Shown: piece after piece, positions 49,579 to 59,459 of the stretch | Layout of the letters: each line of letters starts with the position of its first letter | How positions within the stretch are numbered: position 1 is the first letter of the stretch | DNA from: Niebla homalea | Lineage: Eukaryota; Ascomycota; Lecanoromycetes; Lecanorales; Ramalinaceae | Assembly (NCBI GenBank): GCA_019925105.1 | Contig: JAHGAU010000037.1 | Location: forward strand, 62,001-126,000 | Direction: 5' to 3' | DNA length: 64,000 nt | Made by a program: the position numbers and the translations under genes | Notes under the pieces: generated by a model | What the model was told of the DNA's origin: nothing | The model's database searches: none | Seen by the model: only the letters and a program-made list of their open reading frames with translations

Positions 49579-49620
<42 letters not shown>

Positions 49621-50927
49621 TTCGTCATCCCCTGGCCCCGCACCGGGAGGGACATACGCAGCTCCATCTCCACCCCCTCTACCGGCCCGTCCTTGTCCGC
49701 GACGACCTTGCTGGTGGCCCGTCTCTCTCTCCTCACCCCCACGCTCACCACCCTCACCACTCCCACCCTCACCACCCTCACCGGCAGCCACAGCAGCGGT
49801 AGGAAAAGCATCCAGATCCTCCACCGGCGACTCCACCATCTGCCGCTGCCGATCCTCCGCCACCCCGTCAATGTCGAGCCAGCGGCCGTTGAAAGTTTCC
49901 ATCCGATCGGCTTCCAAGCGGCGGAGATGGTCCCGGTACTGCAGGTTGCAGAGGAAGAGGACTTGGCGCTCCGTGCCGCGGATGAGGTGGTCCCCGAGGA
50001 ACCAGGTGTTGATGAGGGGTTCGAGGAGGAGGAGGGAGAGGAGGAAGCCGGGGATGGATGATGGGTGTTTTGTTGTGGGAGGTGAGGAAGCGGGGGCGGG
50101 GGAAGAGGAGGAGGCAGAGGATGAGGGAGAGGAGGAGGAGGATGAGGAGTCGGCAGACCGGAGAGGGTGAGAGGAGGGATCCGGAGGAGGAGGTGCGTGA
50201 TGTGGGTAGTTCACCAGCTCGTTGCCATACTCATTACCATCTTCCATGGTGGGCGTCCAGGAAGGTGGAAAGTCCGGTGGTTGAGATACAATCAGTCGAA
50301 GCCAGACGAGCAGGCTCACGATGATACCGGCCAGCCAGGGGGTGAAGGAGAGATAAGCCATGAATGGCCATGCCTTGTGGACGAAATCGCGAGACTGGAC
50401 GGTCAGCAGGCAATACCACCCCGCCAGCATCAACAATCCGTAACACATCATGGCCGTATAAATCTTAAACCACGCGATCCGATCCTGCCTTGCTCGGACG
50501 TCTTTTGCGTGCTGAATCTCCTCCTGGACCTCCGCCTGATGTTCGGTCGTCGGGGATCGGTTACCATATGCTCGTTGTTGCCAGATGGCGCCCGCGACGT
50601 CGACGAAGTCGTTGGTGATGGCATCTCTCGTGCCGTCCCTTGTGTCTGATTCGCGTTGACCGTCCACTCCATTGGGATTGTTATCGGTGTTGGTATGATG
50701 TCGTCCATCCTGTCCATAATCCCCAAAGGGAGGAGCAACAGTACAGGCCAAGAACAGGATGGGGAGGCCGACGATGAGCAAGGTAATATAGATGTAAAAG
50801 TCCCATTGCGCTCCCTGCGCAGACTCCTCCATCAACCGCTAAAACCGAGTGTTATACGATATCCAAACAGATCCAACCGACTGAGACTCACCTGCAACCC
50901 GTACCCAGTCAGATCATACGCCTCCAT
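49441..50927 (-). CDS. Multi-pass membrane protein, acidic tail (2 exons)
   Basis: Spliced model: 50927-50892 and 50838-49441, 477 residues. Exon 1 encodes MEAYDLTGYGLQ. The 53-nt intron (50891-50839) runs GTGAGT to TTTTAG and joins in frame to RLMEESAQ. Without it the long frame lacks an upstream ATG. Four hydrophobic segments are visible: about 25-47, IYTAMMCYGLLMLAGWYCLL, FMAYLSFTPWLAGIIVSLLV, and a longer one at GFLLSLLLLEPLINTWFLG after a poly-Ser/Pro loop. The last third is hydrophilic: Gly/Glu/Arg-rich, a run of about 15 Asp, then a basic Arg/Ala tail. The family is unrecognised. It is divergent from the gene at 52543. Its last exon end is tandemly copied downstream. Confidence 0.8.
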
Positions 50928-51980
50928 TGGTCCCTCCCTCCACTCATGATTCTTGTTCATCTCTTCCACACTGTTGTCACACTGGCCGGATGCCTAAGCA
51001 GGGATAATGTTGGCACCGAGATGATGTATGGTGATGCGCGTCGGCCACTTGCGGAGAGACCGCTCCACTTTTGCCCTCGATCACGGTATTTGGAATGTTT
51101 AGATCTGGATATCAATAATATTGCGATCAACCAGATTTCAAACTCAAAACAGGCAAGGATAGCAACGTTGCAAAGCGGGATCTATACTCACCTGTAAGAG
51201 GGAAAAGGGGGGAATTTATGTACTTAGCCGTTGCCCTTTGTCCCCCCCCTGCCCCCTACCCCTACCCTATCGCGCCCTCGCTCTTTCCAAATGCTCAATC
51301 TCGCGATGCCTCCGAAAGGAGAGGAAGAATGAGATCGATCGCCCAGCTCTTGTTTCGTCGCATTGCTGTCGCGTCATTCATTCATGCAACGGACTTTCGT
51401 GTAATCGAGGCAAGAAAGAAACATGAAAAAAGGAGAGAGAATACAAGTTCTTTCAACGAAATAACTGATGAATGAATTGAGCCTTTTTCGACCTCTTTGC
51501 TTGATGGTAAAAGCCAGGCGTTGATGAAAGAGAGACAAGCAATGCGCTCTTTCCATTCCCCTTGACTCTATCCCTGGACAGGACTCCGTTCGGGAAGAAA
51601 GAAAGAGATTAAAATAGGGGGTTTCTTTGTCCCCAAATCCAGCCACCGACGCACTCTTATTTACCCCATTCGCCCAATTGGCTGTTTCTTCTCTACATAA
51701 ATCAAATACCCAGCATGGGTGGGTGCTTCTCATTTTCTCCATGATCCATCTCAGCAGGGTTTTTCACATTTCGCGGGAAATCGCCACGATCAGATCTGGA
51801 GAGCCTGATGGGTCACATTTGGTCTCAATGTAGACGTTGTTGATGATGATGATGATGATTGATGGTTTCCTGTGGCCAAAAAATGTGAAATGTCGCAAAA
51901 TGGAGGAGGATTCTTACTGCTGCTGGCTTTTCCTTATTTCCTTCAATACCCGGCATCATTCTCCCTTTCCATCGCACAAT
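50928..51980. other. Divergent intergenic region, nothing firm
   Basis: Separates two divergent membrane protein genes. It contains a GAT microsatellite (51840-51861) and no frame with coding character. Promoters for both genes must lie here and in the adjoining repeats, but I see no defined motif. Confidence 0.4.
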
Positions 51981-52542
51981 CCATCCCTTCTTCTTCTTCG
52001 ACCTCTCTATAGCCTCCTTGCCTCAGCCTTTCGAAAAGAGAAGCCATTCCACGCAGGGCGCAAACCAGAATAGAAGGAAGAGCAGCCGAAACCAGGGCCA
52101 TCAAATCCATCCCTTCTTCCTCTTCTTCTTCTTCGACCTCTCCATAGCCTCCTTCACCTTTCCTGAAGCTTAAGCCTTTCAGGACGAGAAGCCATTCCGC
52201 CTACGGCCCAAACCAGAATAGAAGGAAGAGCAGCCGAAACCAGGGCCATAAAATCCATCCCTTCTTCTTCTTCTTCGACCTCTCCATAACCTCCTTCACC
52301 TTCCTTAGAGCCTCAGCCTTTCAGGAAAGAGAAGCCATTCCAACCCCCGAGGCCCAGACCAGAACAGAAGGAAGAGCAGCCAAAACCAGGGCCACAAAAT
52401 CCATCCCTACTTCTTCTTCTTTCTCGACCTCTCCATAGCCTCCTTCACCTTCCTTGAAGCCCAAGCCTTTCAGAAAGAGAAGCCATTCCACCACCCAGGG
52501 CCCAAACCAGAATACAAGGAAGAGCAGCCGAAAACCAGAGCC
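51981..52542 (+). repeat. Four-copy tandem array ending at a start codon
   Basis: Units begin CCATCCCTTCTTC at 51981, 52107, 52255 and 52401 (126, 148 and 146 bp, with the last about 144). Each contains TCGACCTCTCCATAGCCTCC, AGAAGCCATTCC and GGAAGAGCAGCCGAAACCAG. The last unit ends AACCAGAGCC directly before the ATG of the next gene, where earlier units read AACCAGGGCCATCAAAT. The CT-rich start of each unit resembles a fungal promoter pyrimidine tract, so the promoter and 5' leader are what has been multiplied. Confidence 0.9.
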
Positions 52543-53574
52543 ATGCGACCCCAAATGTCGCCACCATATCATGTGTCTTGCTCCAGCCTTCCATCACACC
52601 GGCTCGGTCGTCCGTTCGTCATCCTGCTGATGCTGGCCGTGGTGGTGGAAGGAACAGGAACGAAAACGGTCATGGAGGCCACAGCTGCTGCTACCACGAC
52701 AACGAATCCACTATCGTCAGCATCATCATCATCGTCAGCATTGTCGTGGTCGCCACTCGATGCGATATTTGCTGGATTAGGGATCGGAGAGTCCGACGAT
52801 CTTGTTGCTGATGGCAGTGGTGGTGGTGTTGGGTGGGAGGGGGAAGGGAATGCAGAAGAAGAAGACGGGTGGGAGGGACCGGTGAGCACCTCATCACCAT
52901 CATCGTCGCCGCCGTCGTCATCTTCATCCGGACCAGTCGCTCCAATGTCTTCTGGTGGGAATGATGGAAATGGAAAGGGAAGCGGCTATGACGATCAATC
53001 GCTCCACTCTCCCTCCTCCTCCTTTCTCTCCTACATTGATGACGACGATGACAATGGCGCACGATACCTCCCGTCATCCCCCGACAGCGTCGGCATATAC
53101 CTATCTACCCTGCGTGCACGTACGCAGGCCCTCAAAACACGGCTCCGAACCTCAACGGGATCGCCAGATGGGAAAATCGAGGAGGCCCGTGGCCTCCTTC
53201 TTCGGCTTCTCCGAGAGGGGCCGGCCATGGTTGAGGAGCTCACCGTCACAATGCTGTCCCGCCTTAGCCGCGCCCACCGCGCCGCCCGCTCCTGGCACCA
53301 GATGCTCCGCCTTCTTTTGCAAGAGAGCTTCGACCGTGTTGGGAGCGAGAAGGATGATAAGGTGGAGCAGAAAGTGCGCGTGACGCAAGCCTTCTTCTAT
53401 ACTGCCATTGGCGTTATTGTGGTAAGGCTCCTGGTGGCCATCTTGAGTGCCGTATGGGTGGTGGTCAAGGCGGTGGGGCGGATAGGGCGAGTAGTGGTGG
53501 GTGTGTTGAAGATGAAATGGGTCAGATGGGGCTTGATGGGACTGCTGGTGATGTGGTTGGTGGGTTTGATGTGA
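52543..53574 (+). CDS. Secreted-entry membrane protein with C-terminal spans
   Basis: Intact single frame of 343 residues. The ATG at 52543 is at the end of the upstream repeat array. An alternative ATG five codons in is possible. An N-terminal hydrophobic stretch (about 22-37, RPFVILLMLAVVVEG) fits a signal peptide or anchor. An acidic Ser/Gly-rich low-complexity region follows with a DDDDD run. A helical part comes next (about 185-275, with LSTLRARTQALKTRLR and a Leu/Arg-rich helix). One or two C-terminal spans follow (about 281-312, FFYTAIGVIVVRLLVAIL; and 329-343). No known domain is recognised. Confidence 0.75.
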   Translation: MRPQMSPPYHVSCSSLPSHRLGRPFVILLMLAVVVEGTGTKTVMEATAAATTTTNPLSSASSSSSALSWSPLDAIFAGLGIGESDDLVADGSGGGVGWEGEGNAEEEDGWEGPVSTSSPSSSPPSSSSSGPVAPMSSGGNDGNGKGSGYDDQSLHSPSSSFLSYIDDDDDNGARYLPSSPDSVGIYLSTLRARTQALKTRLRTSTGSPDGKIEEARGLLLRLLREGPAMVEELTVTMLSRLSRAHRAARSWHQMLRLLLQESFDRVGSEKDDKVEQKVRVTQAFFYTAIGVIVVRLLVAILSAVWVVVKAVGRIGRVVVGVLKMKWVRWGLMGLLVMWLVGLM

Positions 53575-53914
53575 AGGGTCATAAAGGAATCATGCGGATT
53601 TTGTTATGTAGTGGTGGTAAGGAGTGTTTGGAGGAAAGCAGAAAAGGGAGGGTCGGAGTGTGAAGACTGTTAATTAGGATAAATGGCTGGGTAGATCAAC
53701 ACTAATAGAAGAATGGTCAGCCAGAACGAAACTCTATGGAGAAAGAAGATCCATGATTCAATCCAACTTCCCACTGCATGAAGCCGTGCCGAGATTGTGC
53801 CTTGGTTGTTTGCTTGTTTCCCTTTTTTTGCTATTTCCCCACGAATGCCCACTTGATTCCTTTCTCCTCGATACTTTCCCTTCTTCACACTCTCTTCGCG
53901 TTCTGGATGCTTTA

Positions 53915-53983
53915 GACTCCGCCTCCTGTCTTCTTTCGACTCCATCTCCTATCTTCTTTTGACTCCGCCTCCTGGCTTCAGAG
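53915..53983 (+). repeat. 23-bp tandem repeat, three copies, upstream of the kinesin gene
   Basis: Unit GACTCCGCCTCCTGTCTTCT plus three bases at 53915, 53938 and 53961. It lies 29 bp before the start codon at 54012, so it falls in the promoter or 5' leader. Confidence 0.85.
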
Positions 53984-54011
53984 ACCCTTAACCCCACAGA
54001 TCAAGGGAGCT

Positions 54012-56500
54012 ATGCCTACTCAACGGCGCGGAACCACTGTTACAGGCCCGCTGGACTCCATCCCTCGAGAACAACGCGACTACCAGAGTATGAAGCATGT
54101 CAATCTGAGAAAGACATGCAAGAGCCGCGGCGTGCCCGGCGGGGGCACTTCTCTGGATATCAGAAAGCGTCTGGAAGAAGACGATGAGAAACGGGATTCG
54201 TGGATGGTATGTGTGGGCCCTGCGTCGGAGTCGTATTCCCTTCACACTCTCACTTGCCCCTCAAGCGGCTTTGCACTGATGCTGATCCCTGATGCTGATC
54301 CACAGATGTCCTTCCGCCGCCTCGTGTCGTACTACCCCCATACCTGGGCCTTGATCGTCTTCACCATAGTCTTCTTGATACTTTATGCCACCTTCAACTT
54401 CGGCGCGCAGGGCCTTTACGAATATTGGCGAAGGAGCGGCTCGCTCAGTGGTAGGGAGTTGCTCATAAAGCAGCACATGGTGAAGGCGTGGAGCCAAGGA
54501 AGCCTCACCTGGGGTTTGGGGATCAGCGTCGTTATGTACGTATCCTTTTGTTTGCAGAGGCGGCGCGGCAGAAGGTTTGTTCTTTAAAGATTGTATCAGG
54601 GGGGTGCAGGGTACGTCTGAGATTAGTTGCAGCGTGAACAGACTTGATCACATATTCACCGAGCTTGTCCGTCTTGAAGAATCTGCCTTTTGGCGGTTTC
54701 CCAACTGACGCTGTATTCTTGTTGGAAACAGAACTTGGCTTGTTTCTACCCACACCGCCTTATTATGGCCGAAGACGCTAAGGAGAGAGGAGGTGGAACA
54801 AGAAGAGGAGGAAGAAGAGCAAGAGCAAAGAGTGGCAGCTCCAACAATTGGTGGGGAACAGGAGGAACAGGAGGAAGCGCCAGGCGCAAAGGATAGTAAT
54901 ACGGAAGATGCCGACCCAACCACAGGTAACTTTGACGATCTTGAACACCGACTTGAATGTTTGGAAGTTGACTGTGTTGCCCAAGTGAGAGAAACAGAGA
55001 GGCGGCAAAGTCAGTATCTCGAACTAGAGGAGAGGAACAGCCGTCTTGAACAAGACAAAAAAAATCTTACGGCAGATTTAACCACAGTACGAACGGATTC
55101 TGCAGCGTCGATACAGCGGCTCGAAGGGGAGGCTGGTACACTTCGACAGGACCGGGAAGACATGAGGTTAGAAGTTTACAGGCTCCAAGCCGACGTTGCC
55201 ACGATGAGAAGTTCTCAAGAAGAAGAACGGTCGCAGTCCACACACAGAGCGCAGCAGCTCCGCGATGAGGCTCAGGGCCAGGAAGACAAGCTCAATAGTG
55301 TGCTCCAGGACATGTCGGTCCAACTGGCCGAGAGCAGCAAAGAGGTTGTCGTGCTGAGACCAAGCACATGGGTCATTGCTCGGCTTAAGAGGGATCCCAC
55401 TGGCGCGGACCATGACAAGGACGACGCAGCCGCACTGGTCAGAACTCAAGGGAACAAAGTGTTTGTCGCTCACAGTGGGCAGGATCAACAACGCCCGTCC
55501 TCGTCCGCCAGCAGAGCATCGACGATGAGCAAAGCGTCCAGCAACATGGTCACCGGGGCCGAGACGAGTCACACCTTTGACCGGGTGATATCCCAGGACG
55601 GCTCCAACACGGAAATCTGCCGACACCTGCGACCTATGATCCAAGCAGTGCTCGATGGCACGAGCGTGTTCGTGTTCGCCGACGGGCCCAGCGGCTCGGG
55701 GAAGACCTTCACAATGTTCAAAGCTGAGGATTCTGTGGCCTGGGCGGTTGGCTCCCAGCTCTGCGACTGGCTCAGGCAAGTCGAGACCGACCCAGCGTTG
55801 CCACCTCGGAAAGCAACCTGCTGGGCGATGGAAGACTACGTAGACGAGTACCACGATCTTTTAGCCGACCGCACCGTCGCCAAACTCAACGAGCACCAAT
55901 CCATCGAGATCCAGGACATGGAATCCTTTATCCAATGTCTGGAAGATGCCCGCGGCAACCGCCGTTGCAGTAAAACTCATCAAAATACGGAATCCTCTCG
56001 AGGTCACATGGCCTTTATTATTGAAGTGATGAATGGCAATCATAGTTCCAAGCTGGGTCTGATAGACTTGGCTGGAAACGAGGAGCTGGCCAGTCGAGAT
56101 GCTAATAGCGATCAGCTCAAGAAAGAACACATGGCCATCAATAAGAGTCGCCTTAGTTGGAGGACGGCCCTGATAGAAGCCAGCGAGGGCGGAAGAGCCT
56201 CTGTACGCAATTGCAAGGTGCGCCTCCACGCGACGACCCAGATAATGGCTGGGTACTGTACTAACCTCAGGATCTTTCCTAGCTTACTATGATGACTGAA
56301 GACGCCTTCAAGAAGGAGTCAAAGCGCGTCCTCCTGGCCCATCTCGATCCGAGCGCGGAAAACTTCAAGGCCACCAAGGCTACGCTTGAAAATGCCACCG
56401 AGGTAAGTTGGGGAGGTTGTTGTTGGACTGCTTGCCTCGATGAGTGTTTACTGGAGCTGATGAAGGAGAGCAGATTTACAAGAAACGACGGTCGAGGTGA
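54012..56500 (+). CDS. Putative SAP / two-span membrane / kinesin-14-like fusion protein
   Basis: Proposed exons: 54012-54206, 54306-54535, 54732-56217, 56283-56402 and 56474-56500, 685 residues. Residues 27-58 (VNLRKTCKSRGVPGGGTSLD) fit a SAP DNA-binding motif. Spans lie at about 79-100 and 132-155, a coiled coil at about 207-347 and a C-terminal motor at about 350-680. Motor motifs are P-loop GPSGSGKTFTM (460), NTESSRGH (560) and LIDLAGNE (585). The spliced NCKLTMMTEDAFKKESKRVL corresponds to the kinesin NSKLT..LQDSLGG..K block. The 65-nt intron 4 has GTGCGC, a perfect TACTAAC branch and CTAG. Intron 5 has GTAAGT. The motor frame has no upstream ATG of its own. Joining donor GTACGT (54536) to acceptor AACAG (54731) supplies one in frame and completes a second span. 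Two separate genes remain possible. The motor call is firm; the fusion is inferred. Confidence 0.65.
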
Positions 56501-57504
56501 TCCTCCTCGTCACCCACGGATCGGGAGCTCACCACCAGATCTGTACACCTGTCGAGACCTACTTGATCACTTCCTCTTTCATCCGCTCATTGACCCTCTC
56601 CTTTGCCAGCAGCAGGCGAGCTTATCCTTCCTCCATCATCTCCATCCACATATCCTCGCCCACCACTCCGCTCCGAATCTGTATCAACAACTGGGTGGGA
56701 AGTGGTGGCATAGAGCATCAGAGGATTGAAAACAGTGGACTCCCTTGACTCGCCAGCCAGATAGAACTAGATCAGCCCTCGCTACACCACATCTGGACGT
56801 TTGTGCCAAGAAAGTATCCTTGGCAAACCCAATGCGGTACAGGGTCTAGGGCTCGGCTTCTCAGTGGGGGTAATAGTCTCCCATTTTTACCATCTCTCTC
56901 CGGTACCAACCACTTGCCATTATGGTCCCCACCAGACTATTGATAATCTACCCTACCGCCCCATGAAGGGTGCGATACATCTGCCCACCACTCCACACCT
57001 GCCCACCACTCCACACATTCTGATGTTATGATGTTACCAATCCACCCGAGTAGAGACCACCGATATTGCTGGGGCCTTCCCGAAAGAGCAAGGCAACAAA
57101 AAGAGCAAGGCAATAACATCAACAGTAGACGTGCTGCAATGCCGAGCGAAACGAGCGTCTCATTCCCCCGGCGTCCTATGGCCAGAGTCAAGCAAGAGGT
57201 AGACTACAAGAACAATGGAAGTTGCGTCACGTCACTTGAGCAATGTCGTCCACACATCATCTATCGCTCCGCCAATGGAGGATTTGCTACTCGTGCAAAG
57301 TTCTCGATATTATGGGAGCATCGTGTCTACCGGCCCGGCCATTGATCAATCACCATGCAGCGTTACCTCCAACCATGCCACACTCCCCTTACCTCAATCC
57401 CACCACACGTGGACCCAGCCCCAAGCTAGCCAATCCTGGTCGCATCCCAAAAGCTCCTCATGGTCTGCCTGACAACGAATTCTTCCGTGACTGTACGCCT
57501 TGGA
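56501..57504. other. Intergenic, nothing recognised
   Basis: Normal composition with only short frames. It contains a small duplication TGCCCACCACTCCACAC (56980-57015) and AAAGAGCAAGGCAA (57083-57110). No domain or RNA gene is seen. Confidence 0.4.
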
Positions 57505-57930
57505 ATATGTGACATGGTCGAACATAGGCAGCAGTGCATGCGGAAAGAGAAGCGGTGCCTGAAATCACCGTGCCGTGAGACAGCAAACAAAGAAGACGCG
57601 TGCCCGGCCTCACTACATCATCGCTCATTCCAAATCCTTTGCCTCTCTCCTTTTTCAAAAATATGTGATATCGTCGGATACGAGCAATCGTACATCCTAA
57701 ACGAGAAGCGGAGCCGGAAATCACCCCGAGACAGCAACAAAGAAGACGGCTCACCTCGCTCACCATATTCCATGTCATGCCTCAATTCATATACTTTGCC
57801 TCTCTCTCTTTCCCAAATATATGATATAATTGCATACAGGCAACGGTGCGTCCCAAAAGAGAAGCGGGGCCTGAAATCACCGTGAGACAGTAACAAACAA
57901 GACGCGTATACCGTCTCTCACCATAGCATG
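57505..57930. repeat. Tandem ~157-bp units upstream of the last gene
   Basis: Units are anchored on ATATGTGACAT / ATATGTGATAT / ATATATGATAT at 57505, 57661 and 57819. Each contains GAGAAGCGG..CCTGAAATCACC and a CTTTGCCTCTCTC pyrimidine tract. A fourth, partial unit merges into the CT-rich region 57940-58080 before the start codon at 58111. Confidence 0.85.
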
Positions 57931-58110
57931 GCTGATTTCCTATGTATCTTCTTTACCTCTCTCTTCTTTCCCTCCATTCTCAATCTCCAGTTGCCTGCTC
58001 ATCGCATACTTCCATACTTTACCTCTCTCCTCTTCCCTTCTTTCCCTCTTTCCCTCCATTCCGTCCATTCCCGAGCTCCAGTTGCCTACGCATCAGGTGC
58101 CCTCCCTAAG

Positions 58111-59322
58111 ATGACGGACTCTCATGCCTCATCAAGACGCTCGTCCTCATTATCGTCCCAACCGGAAGTCAAGCTGGAAGATAATGGCTTGACGCGTCTG
58201 AGGACCCTCCTCGATAGCGATCAGGCCAGTCAAGACGGATGCACACTGGTCATGAAATAACAGAACACGCTGACATACATCTTTCAGGATTTTGAATTCT
58301 GTCTCTCCCAATCGAAGAACTCCTTGGGATCAGCGCAAAAGCTTCTCCTACAAAGCCTGGCGAAGCACTTCAGCCTCAAGCGCAAGAAGGACGACGGCAA
58401 CGACGATCAAGATGAAGAACCCACCCCCAAGAAACCACGGGGTCCCCACCCTCACCACCCTTGGCGCCGCGTGTTGAGCATATCAAGCCTCACACTCGAT
58501 GCGCCCCTCGAGCAATACCTCGACACCCATGGTTCCGCCGACCCGCAAGGCTTCTTCGACGACTTGTCAAGGCTCCACCAACCCGCCATCACCACACAAC
58601 ACCATGACGCAATCACCGCTTCCGCCGCCACCGCACCCGCAACTGCTTCCTCAGGCTCCTCCTCCTCCTCAAATCCTACCGACACCCCGGGCCAAGGCAC
58701 CACCCTCCGCCCTTCCGCCAAGGGCACCGCCTTCCTCGCCCTGATCCAATACACCCACATCCTCACGGCGCGCATGGTCCAGGACCGCCCCCGCTGGCTC
58801 TTCCTCATGCTCCTCCACTACGACATCGCCCACCTCGCCTTCCCCGAGGTCCGCCGCTTCGGCAGCCTCGCGCTGACGGACATCAAAGCCCTGCTGGGCG
58901 GCTCCGTCGAGGAAGAGGCCGGCGAGATGTTGTTGCTCGGTGGTGGTGGTGGCACCCCACCGCATCATCATCCCCACAGGGGCCGTGCTACTGCTGCTAC
59001 TGCTGCTGCTACTGCTGCTGCTGCGGAGGGCAGTAGTACCGGCACATCCATCACCCTCCACCAACTCAACGAGTGGACCCGCTGCGGCCAGAAGTGCAGC
59101 GAGATCTGCGCCGACTTCGGCGCCGGCGCCCTCTTCTACCTGAGCGAGCTCCTCTCCAAGGATTTCTTGCTCCACAAGTTTACCTCGTCCGGCCAGTACC
59201 ATGATGAGGCCTGGGAGCACCTGACGGACCTCGATCTCAAGGGCGTGGCTATTAGCTCCGGGGCGACGGAGCTGGGGGAGGGGATTAGGAGGGTTTTGGT
59301 GGCGCCGTTTGTGCTTGGGTGA
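58111..59322 (+). CDS. Probable nuclear protein, family unknown (2 exons)
   Basis: Model: 58111-58248 and 58288-59322, 390 residues. The ATG at 58111 follows a CT-rich stretch. The intron (58249-58287) starts GTCATG, has a CTGAC branch and ends CTTTCAG. At 39 nt it is short, so the exact donor is uncertain, while the acceptor is clear because exon 2 (DFEFCLSQSKNSLGSAQ) needs an upstream start. A basic cluster SLKRKKDD and PKKPRG suggests nuclear import. A Ser/Thr-rich linker, a helical core (AFLALIQYTHILTARMVQDR, WLFLMLLHYDIAHLAFPEV), a poly-Ala/Thr CTG-type microsatellite insertion and a Cys-containing helical segment (RCGQKCSEICADF) follow. It ends VLVAPFVLG. I recognise no domain. A copy of its last 20 codons lies just downstream. 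Confidence 0.7.
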
Positions 59323-59357
59323 GAGGAGCTGGGGGGGGGAACGTGGAGGGGGAGGCG

Positions 59358-59417
59358 GCGACGGAGCTTGGGGAAGGGATCAGGAGGGTTCTGGTGGCGC
59401 CGTTTATGCTTGGTTGA
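59358..59417 (+). repeat. Downstream copy of the preceding gene's last 20 codons
   Basis: A 60-bp copy of 59263-59322 at 95-bp spacing, in the same reading register, ending in its own TGA. There are six differences, five of them silent (CTG/CTT, GAG/GAA, ATT/ATC, TTG/CTG, GGG/GGT) and one changing Val to Met. It encodes ATELGEGIRRVLVAPFMLG and a stop. Confidence 0.9.
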
Positions 59418-59459
59418 GGGGACGCGGAGGGAGAAACGGGGAAAAGAGGGGAGGGAAGA

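Noticed and set aside
54012..54587. SAP/membrane frame as a separate complete gene ending at 54587
   Set aside because: Possible, but then the motor would have no ATG. A good donor and acceptor join the two in frame and complete a span. Kept as the stated alternative.
55168..55854. 228-codon minus-strand frame
   Set aside because: Antisense shadow of the kinesin motor, whose plus-strand motifs are unmistakable.
57928..58110. N-terminal extension of the 58.1-kb gene from an ATG at 57928
   Set aside because: The extension is a Phe/Ser/Leu-rich translation of a CT-rich promoter tract and the trailing tandem repeat. The ATG at 58111 gives normal protein sequence at once.
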